From VXYL01 sp963422285 (lineage in GTDB: Bacteria; Pseudomonadota; Gammaproteobacteria; Pseudomonadales; Azotimanducaceae): 64,000 nt of DNA. This document shows, one piece after another, positions 9,125-16,717 of this stretch. Each line of letters starts with the position of its first letter. The stretch's first letter is position 1. Below the pieces are notes generated by a model. That model had not been told where the DNA came from. It did no database searches and saw only the letters and a list, made by a program, of their open reading frames with translations. The position numbers and the translations under genes were made by a program. The DNA lies in NCBI GenBank assembly GCA_963422285.2, contig OY729419.2, positions 1,798,001-1,862,000 on the forward strand, written 5' to 3'.

Positions 9125-11161
9125 TTAGGCCGCTGCCGACGTCTGCAACTCCACGAAGGCGCGGTAGTGCCCCCCTCCCTTCGCCATCAGTTCGTCGTGG
9201 CTGCCCTGTTCCATCACTTGGCCGTTTTCCAGGAACACGATCTTGTCGGCGTGGGCGATGGTGGAGAGCCGATGCGCGATGATGATGACGAGACGGTCCT
9301 TGGCGGCCTCGTGCAGGGACTGCACCAAGTACTGCTCGGTCTCCGGATCCAAGGCGGATGTCGGCTCGTCCAGGATGAGGATGCGCGAATCGCGCAGCAG
9401 GCCGCGGGCGATGGAGATGCGCTGCTTCTGGCCCACCGACAGCTTGCTGGCGGCAGCGCTGCCGAGCTTGGTGTGGTAGCCCTCGGGCAGCGAGGCGATG
9501 AAGTCGTGGATGCCGGCGGTGCTCGCCACCCGCTCCACCTCCTCCTGGCTCGCCTCGGGCTTGCCGTAGCGGATGTTGTCGCCGATGGAATCCGAGAACA
9601 GCTGGGTTTCCTGGAAGACATAGGTGATCTGGCCGCGCAGACTGTCCAGGGTGACGTCGTTGACGGAATGCCCGTCGATGCGTATCTCGCCTTCGCTGGC
9701 GACGTGGTAGCGAGGGATCAGATAGGCCAGCGACGTCTTGCCGGCCCCCGTGGGGCCGACGAAGGCGACGATCTCGCCCACCTTGGCGTCCAGCTCCACG
9801 CCCTGCAAGGCGCGGCGTCCGTCCGGGTAGACGAGGCCGACATTGCGCATGGCCACGCCTTCATGGATTGGCTGCAGGATTTCGGTGCCGAGATCGGCTT
9901 CGGCCGGCAGATCCATCATGGCGAACACGCGGCGCAGCGCGGCCACGTTGTCCTGGAACCGGATCCAAAGGATGCCGAGCGCCATGGCCGGGCCGCGCAG
10001 GAAGCCCCAGAACACGAACAGGGCACCGAAGTCGCCCGGCGACAGTACGCCGTCGATGATGAGGCCGATCAGGAAGACGAAGAACAACGTCTGGGCGATG
10101 GCGTTGATGGTGTCGCCTACCTGGGGAATGACCATCCACAGCAGCGCCACGCCGCGGAAGCGCTTGAACGATTCGTTGCTGTCGCCGTCGAACCGGTTTC
10201 TCTCGGCGTTGTTGCTGCCCAGGCTCTGCACCGCCAGCATGTTGTCCATGCCTTCCTCGATGGTGCCCGTGGTCAGTGCGCCGGCAGCGCGGGCGGCTTG
10301 GCCGCGGCGGCGCACGATCCGCCCGAACAGGCTCGACAGCACCATGTAGGTCACGCCCATGGTCAGGGTGATCCAGAAAATCTCCGGCACCGACGGATAG
10401 GTCAGCCACACCGTGATCAGGGCCTGGGCGTAGAGCAGCGTGGACATCAGCGGTGTGTGGGTGATCTCGTAGAAGATCTCGTTCACCTGGGGCGCATCGT
10501 ACATCGTCCGATAGATGGAGTCGCCGATGCGCTGGTCTTCGAGCTGGGTCATGGACAGCGCGCCGATGCGGCCGAACAGCTGGCCGCGCAAGGTGTGGTT
10601 CAGGGCCTGGGTGAGCCGCGTGTTGAACTTGAACTCCACATAGCCCCAGAAGCCGCCGAACTCGCTGCGGCCTTCGTGGAGCTTGTTCTCCACCTGGGTG
10701 GCGTAGTCGTGGCCCTGGGCCAGACCCGCATCGACGTTGTCCTCGAAGCCGCTGAGATAGCGACCGATCAGCAGCACCATGCCCATGCCCATGAGCGCCA
10801 GCCAAACCAGCGTTTCCAGCGGCGATGCGCCCTGCAGGGCGTCGATGATCGGCTGCCAGTAGCCCGGATAGTTCGCCGCCTGCTCCATGGGCTTGGCCAG
10901 AATGACGTGGTCCACCAGCATCTTCGCCGGCCACGGCAGCACGGCCAGCATGATCGCGTAGGCACCGAGCTTCATGGCGAACTTGCCGAGGTAGCGCCAG
11001 AAGAAGAAGCGGATGTAGGCGGCGGTGCGCAGGATGATGTGCAGCGATTCCCATTCGCCGATGCGAGTGCGGGTATCCAGGCCGCTGGAGCGCCGATCCA
11101 GAGCGTCCTCCTGCTCTCTGCGCGAGTTGCCGGATGGCGGATCGACAGCAGCCTCAGCCAT
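9125..11161 (-). CDS. ABC exporter half-transporter (permease + ATPase)
   Basis: A 678-residue fused ABC exporter subunit. About 45 hydrophilic N-terminal residues precede the membrane domain, which starts at RTAAYIRFFFWRYL and runs to about residue 400. The nucleotide-binding domain has Walker A GPTGAGKTSL (about 468), signature LSVGQKQR (about 570) and Walker B ILILDEPTSALD (about 594), all intact. The ATG at 11161 follows a very strong ribosome binding site (GAGGAGGAGCT directly upstream), which fixes the start even though the upstream gene's open frame continues 190 bases past it. Likely a heterodimer with the upstream 880-residue half-transporter. Substrate unknown. Confidence 0.9.
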   Translation of the reverse strand: MAEAAVDPPSGNSRREQEDALDRRSSGLDTRTRIGEWESLHIILRTAAYIRFFFWRYLGKFAMKLGAYAIMLAVLPWPAKMLVDHVILAKPMEQAANYPGYWQPIIDALQGASPLETLVWLALMGMGMVLLIGRYLSGFEDNVDAGLAQGHDYATQVENKLHEGRSEFGGFWGYVEFKFNTRLTQALNHTLRGQLFGRIGALSMTQLEDQRIGDSIYRTMYDAPQVNEIFYEITHTPLMSTLLYAQALITVWLTYPSVPEIFWITLTMGVTYMVLSSLFGRIVRRRGQAARAAGALTTGTIEEGMDNMLAVQSLGSNNAERNRFDGDSNESFKRFRGVALLWMVIPQVGDTINAIAQTLFFVFLIGLIIDGVLSPGDFGALFVFWGFLRGPAMALGILWIRFQDNVAALRRVFAMMDLPAEADLGTEILQPIHEGVAMRNVGLVYPDGRRALQGVELDAKVGEIVAFVGPTGAGKTSLAYLIPRYHVASEGEIRIDGHSVNDVTLDSLRGQITYVFQETQLFSDSIGDNIRYGKPEASQEEVERVASTAGIHDFIASLPEGYHTKLGSAAASKLSVGQKQRISIARGLLRDSRILILDEPTSALDPETEQYLVQSLHEAAKDRLVIIIAHRLSTIAHADKIVFLENGQVMEQGSHDELMAKGGGHYRAFVELQTSAAA

Positions 11162-13614
11162 AGCTCCTCCTCGTTGCGCTTCGTTGCAGCCGCCCCCCCG
11201 GCGTTCGTGAGCGCGGACTCCGCCTCAACGAATGCCCGGTAGCGGCCGCCTTGGATGTTCATCAGGGTGTTGTGGTCGCTGCTTTCGACGATGCGCCCGT
11301 GGTCGAGATAGAGGATGTTGTCGGCGCGCCGAATGGTGGAGATGCGGTGCGTGATCAGGAAGATCGCCCGTCCGCGGCCCCATTCGGCGAGATTCTGCAT
11401 GACCCGATGTTCGGTGGCGGCGTCGAGGGCGGCGGTGGGTTCGTCGAGCACCAGGATAGGGGTGTCGCGCACCACCGCCCGGGCGATGGACAGACGCTGG
11501 CGCTGACCGCTGGAGAGCTTGCCGCCGCGGTCCGAGAGCATGGTGTCGAGGCCGTCCGGCAGCCCCGCCACATAGTCGTCCATGGCGGAGACCCGAACCG
11601 CTTCGCGCACCTGGGCGTCGCTGGCGTTCGGCACCCCGTAGCGGATGTTGTCGGCCACCGACATGGCGAACAGCACGTTCTCCTGCAGCGCGATGGCGAT
11701 GTTCTGGCGCAGGGAGGCGACTTGGTAGTCCCGCACATCCCGCCCGTCGATGCGGATCGATCCGCGTTGGGGATCGAACAGCCGCAGCAGCAGCGACGTC
11801 AACGTGCTCTTGCCGGAGCCGGTGGGGCCGATCACCGCAGTAATCGTGCCGGGCACCGCGGTGAAGCTCACGCCGTCGAGCACGGGCCGGCCTGCTTCGT
11901 AGGCGAAGGACACGTCCTGATAGCGGATCTCGCGCTCGAACCCGGTGAAGGGTACCGCGTCCGGCGCGTCCTTCACTTCCGGTTCGATGTCCAGAATGTC
12001 GAACACGCGGCGCAGCCCCACGGCCATGTCCTGGGCGGTCATCCAATCCCGCAGCAGCTTGCGGATGTCGTTGCTGGATTCGTGGAACTGGTCCCGGGTC
12101 CAGCTATAGCTCGCCAGGTTCCAGGCCACCCAGCTGATCCCCAGCAGAGCCATCAGGTCCACGGCGAAGGTGGGGTCGCCGCGATTTGCCCACAGCGCCA
12201 TCAGGAAAGTGCCGCCGGCCATGAACGTCGCCGCCACGGTGTACATGACGATGGTGACCACGGCGATCAGCGCCTTCACTCGGAAGGCGGCGTTGAAGGC
12301 GACGACGGAATCCTCCTCCAGTCGGCGTTGCGCTCGCGGCGCCGCGCAGAATGCCTTGATGAGGCGGATGGCACCGAAGCCCTCCTGCACCGTGGAGGTA
12401 ACGTCGGAGGTGGCCGCTCGGTAGACCAGTGTGCGCCGACGCATGCGCGGCATGGCCCACTGCGCCCACAGCAGCGCCGGGGCCACCAGCACCGCGGCGA
12501 TGACGCCCAGCCAGACGTCCAGCAGGGTCACCAGGAATACGCAGCTGTAGTAGCTCATCATGGCCAGCGTCATGCCGATGAGATGGCCGACCACTGCGGT
12601 GACCATGGCGCTGTCCTGGTAGATGCGGAAAATGGCGTCGCCGGTGCGGTGGCCGCTGTGGTAGGACATGGAAAGCTGATGCCAGCGCGACAGCAGGGCT
12701 AGGCGCAGATCCTGGTTGATGCCCTGCATGATCCACATGTTGTAGTAGGGATTGACGATGCGCAGCGGCAGCCGCGCCAAGTGGGTGCCGAGAGCGACGT
12801 AGACATAGGTCCACTTGAGGTCGTGGCGCTGTTCCGCGTTGAGTTCCTCAATGGCATCGCTGGCCAGTTCCGGATAGCCAAGCAACGCGGCGAGACCCGG
12901 CGCCAGGGGATCGGCCTGCAGCAGGCTTTGGTTCAGGAGATCGGCGAGAATGACTCCCAAGGCCAAGTTCAGAAACCGCTCGAAAAAGTTGATGGCGTAG
13001 AAATAGACGAGATGGGCGCGAACGCGAACGCGGCAGTCGATGCGGCCATTCCGAACGCGCAACTGCACCATCCAGCCGAATACCGCCGCGCTGACCACGG
13101 CCAGGACGTAGGGGCCGGTGGTGTAGAGATCGATGAGAAACACCCCGGACAGGATCGCGCCGATGCAGGCCAAGAGCAGCACCACGATGCCCGTGCTTTG
13201 CAGCCAGCCGCGCCCGTAGTTCATAAGATATGTGCCAGCGACCATCGCCCCTACCGGGATGTACAGCAGCCACATGGGCCAGTCGAGGCTCGCCTCGGTC
13301 CAACCCGTAGCGGGGCCTAGGAGCGCCACCAAGGTCACCAGCACAGGGGCGTAGGAGCGGTAGCCGTCGGTACCGCCGGACAACTCCGCGACCCCCTCTT
13401 CGACGCCCCGGCCCGGGCACCACCAGCTGCCGAGAAATCGCGGTCGGATATAGGGCCAGGATCGCAGCAACAACAGCAGCACGTCGCGAAAGCTGTTGGC
13501 GCCGTGGTCGAGATGCCGGTAGCGCTCCAAGGGAACGTGACCGTCGCCGAACATCGGCAGCGCCCGGGCGCGGGCGCGATTGGCGGTGAGATCGGCTTGG
13601 GCGCGGTCGGTCAT
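10972..13614 (-). CDS. large ABC exporter half-transporter with extra N-terminal membrane segments
   Basis: An 880-residue open frame. Residues 1-90 include a hydrophobic LLLLLRSWPYIRP segment. Residues about 90-215 add three or four extra helices (VLVTLVALLGPA, WLLYIPVGAMVAGTYL, IVVLLLACIGAILSG) not found in a standard six-helix exporter. The canonical membrane domain follows, then a nucleotide-binding domain with Walker A GPTGSGKSTL (about 594), signature LSSGQRQR (about 698) and Walker B ILVLDEPTAALD with Glu intact. Family homology ends near residue 805 (RYRAFVEAESAL). The remaining C-terminus is a Ser/Pro/Arg-rich read-through over the first 190 bases of the next gene. Either the overlap is real or a stop codon was lost. 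First gene of the second ABC pair. Confidence 0.85.
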   Translation of the reverse strand: MTDRAQADLTANRARARALPMFGDGHVPLERYRHLDHGANSFRDVLLLLLRSWPYIRPRFLGSWWCPGRGVEEGVAELSGGTDGYRSYAPVLVTLVALLGPATGWTEASLDWPMWLLYIPVGAMVAGTYLMNYGRGWLQSTGIVVLLLACIGAILSGVFLIDLYTTGPYVLAVVSAAVFGWMVQLRVRNGRIDCRVRVRAHLVYFYAINFFERFLNLALGVILADLLNQSLLQADPLAPGLAALLGYPELASDAIEELNAEQRHDLKWTYVYVALGTHLARLPLRIVNPYYNMWIMQGINQDLRLALLSRWHQLSMSYHSGHRTGDAIFRIYQDSAMVTAVVGHLIGMTLAMMSYYSCVFLVTLLDVWLGVIAAVLVAPALLWAQWAMPRMRRRTLVYRAATSDVTSTVQEGFGAIRLIKAFCAAPRAQRRLEEDSVVAFNAAFRVKALIAVVTIVMYTVAATFMAGGTFLMALWANRGDPTFAVDLMALLGISWVAWNLASYSWTRDQFHESSNDIRKLLRDWMTAQDMAVGLRRVFDILDIEPEVKDAPDAVPFTGFEREIRYQDVSFAYEAGRPVLDGVSFTAVPGTITAVIGPTGSGKSTLTSLLLRLFDPQRGSIRIDGRDVRDYQVASLRQNIAIALQENVLFAMSVADNIRYGVPNASDAQVREAVRVSAMDDYVAGLPDGLDTMLSDRGGKLSSGQRQRLSIARAVVRDTPILVLDEPTAALDAATEHRVMQNLAEWGRGRAIFLITHRISTIRRADNILYLDHGRIVESSDHNTLMNIQGGRYRAFVEAESALTNAGGAAATKRNEEELWLRLLSIRHPATRAESRRTLWIGAPAAWIPALASANGNRCTSSCAPPPTSASSSGATSASSP

Positions 13615-14620
13615 GGCGGGCCGCTTGGCTATCGCGATGCGCTGCCGAGCGTTCGGCGGACGACGAACGGAGCGATCGTCAAGGAATTCGCAGGTTGCGC
13701 AGTTGCGGCCCGAACCGCGATCAAGCTTTTCACCTCTCTCCCCAATGCTCGTTCCGCGATACGAACCGAACGATTATTCGTTTCGCCGTTCGCCATTGCC
13801 GGCGAAGCGCTGTCAGCGCGAAAGTGCAGAGTTTTCCAGCCGCAGTCAAGTATTTATTCCTGTTTGTTTTTCGCTGCCGACGACGGCTCGCCATCCGTTG
13901 TCGTCTGCCAGTCCACGAATCACCGACAATGGCCGTGGGCCAGCACTGTCGGTTCCTCGCGACTGTCTTTCTCCCCCGCTTGGCCGTTCTCCGACAGGTG
14001 CATCTCGCCGGCGTCGGCAATGGTGGAAATGATGGATAGGTCACGGGCGGTTGCCGCTCGGCAATTGAATGTCCAGAGTTCCATCCGAGTTTCTTGGCAA
14101 GAACGCCGCCCGGTTCTCTCCCGCGCTGGAAGCGCAGGACCAAGGATCGGCAACCAGAGCGACGGCGAACCGATACCGCTGACTTCAATGGTCGTTCTCT
14201 GCGCCAAGCGGGAACAAGCCGATTGGTTGTTGTCGGAACGTACGACAGCTTCGTGCAGGACGCCTACGTCCGCCACCGCCCGATGTCGCCAAGTCCAGGC
14301 AAGTTCTCGCTATCGCCGTGCTGGCGTCGGGGTCGAGCAGCACCAGCGTAGAGCGTAGAAAGCGGAATGCGGCCGGTCGGCCGAGCAAGCTCGCGCGGTC
14401 GCCTTGGTGGACTGTTCTTCCGCAATCCAAAGCCACTGCGCGGTGCGGTTCCCCCGCCATCGAAAAGAACTCCGAATCGCTTTCGATGCCGACGCTGGCG
14501 CACTCCACCGCACCCGCTGCAGAGATCGTCTCCCAGCAGACGCAGCCGCTGGGCCAAGTAGGCGAATCGCATCCATTTCGGACTAGCCGCGCCTGTCGAC
14601 GAAGCGCGGCATAGCCGCCG
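13615..14620. other. 1-kb region without an intact gene
   Basis: No intact reading frame with recognisable homology. Minus-strand frames between 14590 and 14250 show stretches that look protein-like (for example LLGRPAAFRFLRSTLVLLDP around 14320-14380) split over two or three frames, so a decayed gene is possible, but I cannot name it. The part next to 13615 should hold the promoter of the ABC operon; no clear -35/-10 was identified. Confidence 0.3.
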
Positions 14621-16498
14621 CTAATCCAACGCAGCAGCGTCCGGCCCCGACTTTCGACCCGTGCCCTTGCGCAGCAGATGGGTGCGGCCGGCGTCCAGCT
14701 GGGTCCAGGTCTCGATGTCTCCGCCGGGCCAACGCACGGTGACCGCGTCGACGGAGCTGGCGGCGCCAAGGCCGAAGGTGGCGGGCAGTTCGACGCTGGA
14801 CAGATAGCTTCGGGCCGGCGTCACAGTGCGCACTTGGCTGGTATCGCCGGCAGTGGCCGTCACCTTGGCGCCGATGGCGTGGACGTTCGGCGGCTCGGCC
14901 CGCAGCGCGATGCGCACCCAGCCATGACCCGACGCCTGGTCGTTGCGCAGCAGCGCCGCCGCCCCTCCTGTTTCGGTGAGCGCCACATCCAAATCGCCGT
15001 CGCCGTCGATGTCGGCGTAGGCGAGGCCGCGGCCCACGCGCGCTTGGCCGAGATCGCCGATATGCGTCGCCAGCGCGTACCGGCGTACGCAGCGAGGCCC
15101 GCAATTCCAGAATAGCTGCGGCGGCTGGGCGTAGCGCTGGCTGGCCTGTACCCGCCCGATTTCGGGTTCCACATGGCCATTGGCCGCCAGCAGGTCCAGC
15201 CGCCCGTCGAGATCGGCGTCGAGGAACGCCAAGCCGAAGGTGAGCGCCCGGCGGCTGGGCGCGCCGACGCCGGCGACGATGGCGTCGTCGCTGAAGGCGC
15301 TCTCGCCGGCTCGAACGACGTAGAACGAGGACATCTCGTTGGCGAAGTTGCCGATGGCGATGGCGAGCTTGGCGTCGTTGTCGAACCAAGCCGCATCCAC
15401 GCCCATGGAGCCGGTGGCGCTGCCGGTGGCGTCGAAGGCGAGGCCGGCGTCGACGCCTGCTTCCCGAAACCGGCCGTGGCCCTGGTTCACGAACAGGAAA
15501 TTGCGCACGGTGTCGTTGGCCACCACCAGATCCAGCCGGCCGTCGTCGTTCACGTCCACCGGATGCGCCGCCAGCGCCTTGCCCACCGCCACTCCGGTAG
15601 ACGGATTGGCGACTTCGATGCCAGCTTCGGCGGAGACATCCGCGAACACGCCGCCGTCGTTGCGATAGAGGTACGAATGGGTGCCGGCGAAGTCGGTCGG
15701 CGGCCCGTAGGCACGGCCGATGCCGGCAAGCTGGAAGTCCACGGCGCGGTCGATGTCCGGCGACCAGGCGACATAGTTGCAGACGAACAGGTCCAGGTCG
15801 CCATCGCCGTCGTAGTCGAAGAACGCCGCCCCCGTGCTCCACGCATCAATGCTGCCGGCCACTCCCGCGACCGCGGTGACATCGACGAAGCCCTCGCCGT
15901 CCTGGTTGCGCAGCAGGCGGTTCTCCCCCACCGCGGTGACGAACATATCCACCCAGCCGTCGCCGTCGTAGTCGCCGGCGGCGACGCCCATGCCGTACAG
16001 ATGAACATCCAGGCCGGCGGCGACGGTGACGTCGTCGAAGACGCCATCGCCGCGGTTGCGGTACAGGCGCGCTGTGGCAGGGTTCGACGGCTGCTCGCGC
16101 CACGGCCAGAGCGCGGAATTGACCAACAGCAAATCCGCGTCGCCGTCGTTGTCGTAGTCGACGAACGCCACGCCGCCGCCCATGGTTTCCGGCAGCAGCC
16201 GCTCGCCGTAGGCACCGCTTTCGTGGACGAAATCGATGCCGGCTGCGGCGGTGATGTCGGCAAACGGGATGCGCGGCGGCGCTCGTCCAGCCTCCGAAAC
16301 CGCTCCAGGGCCGACCACTTTCCGCTCCGCCGGCATCGGCTCGGGCGGCGTCCGCAGCAGCCAAGCGACGGCGACGGCGACCAAGGCGCCTGCCGCCGCC
16401 ACAGCCAGCGATATCCACAACGCCCGGCGGATGCGTTCCTCGCCGGAGGCACGCTGTCGAGATGCGCTTGGTTCGGGCGCTCGATTGGAGCCGGTCAT
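14621..16498 (-). CDS. CRTAC1-type FG-GAP/VCBS propeller protein with ASPIC/UnbV domain, membrane-anchored
   Basis: A 625-residue exported protein. A short basic N-terminus is followed by one hydrophobic helix (ALWISLAVAAAGALVAVAVA, about residues 27-47) without a lipobox, so it is probably a membrane anchor. The body is a seven-bladed-type VCBS/FG-GAP propeller with repeated Asp-rich calcium loops such as DYDNDGDADLLLVN, DYDGDGWVDMFV and DIDGDGDLDVAL. The last 90 residues form an ASPIC/UnbV domain (FGLGAASSVDAVTVRWPGG). At the position where its paralogues here have a YC-x-P cysteine motif, this one reads RAYGPPTDF, so the disulfide seems lost. The start ATG 16498 is chosen; a GTG at 16534 adds 12 residues. 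Lies 219 bases downstream of the multiheme cytochrome gene on the same strand. Ligand unknown. Confidence 0.85.
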   Translation of the reverse strand: MTGSNRAPEPSASRQRASGEERIRRALWISLAVAAAGALVAVAVAWLLRTPPEPMPAERKVVGPGAVSEAGRAPPRIPFADITAAAGIDFVHESGAYGERLLPETMGGGVAFVDYDNDGDADLLLVNSALWPWREQPSNPATARLYRNRGDGVFDDVTVAAGLDVHLYGMGVAAGDYDGDGWVDMFVTAVGENRLLRNQDGEGFVDVTAVAGVAGSIDAWSTGAAFFDYDGDGDLDLFVCNYVAWSPDIDRAVDFQLAGIGRAYGPPTDFAGTHSYLYRNDGGVFADVSAEAGIEVANPSTGVAVGKALAAHPVDVNDDGRLDLVVANDTVRNFLFVNQGHGRFREAGVDAGLAFDATGSATGSMGVDAAWFDNDAKLAIAIGNFANEMSSFYVVRAGESAFSDDAIVAGVGAPSRRALTFGLAFLDADLDGRLDLLAANGHVEPEIGRVQASQRYAQPPQLFWNCGPRCVRRYALATHIGDLGQARVGRGLAYADIDGDGDLDVALTETGGAAALLRNDQASGHGWVRIALRAEPPNVHAIGAKVTATAGDTSQVRTVTPARSYLSSVELPATFGLGAASSVDAVTVRWPGGDIETWTQLDAGRTHLLRKGTGRKSGPDAAALD

Positions 16499-16717
16499 GG
16501 GCGCAACCGGGCTTTTTCCGTGGGATTCATGCACTCGACTCCACTACGCACTGTACGTGGCGCACTTGTTGCTCGAATACGCCTGCATCTGGTTTCCGGT
16601 GGAACTGAGCAGGCAAGCCCCTTTCCCGTTGTCCGCTTCGCGAGCCGACGCCGCCTGCCCCGAGAACGACCCATCCCGAACTGGGCGCGAGACGCCGGAG
16701 GATGTGCAGGCGCGCCT

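Noticed and set aside
14250..14590. Possible decayed regulator gene on the minus strand
   Set aside because: Protein-like fragments such as FRFLRSTLVLLDP occur, but no diagnostic helix-turn-helix or other motif was found, so no family was assigned.
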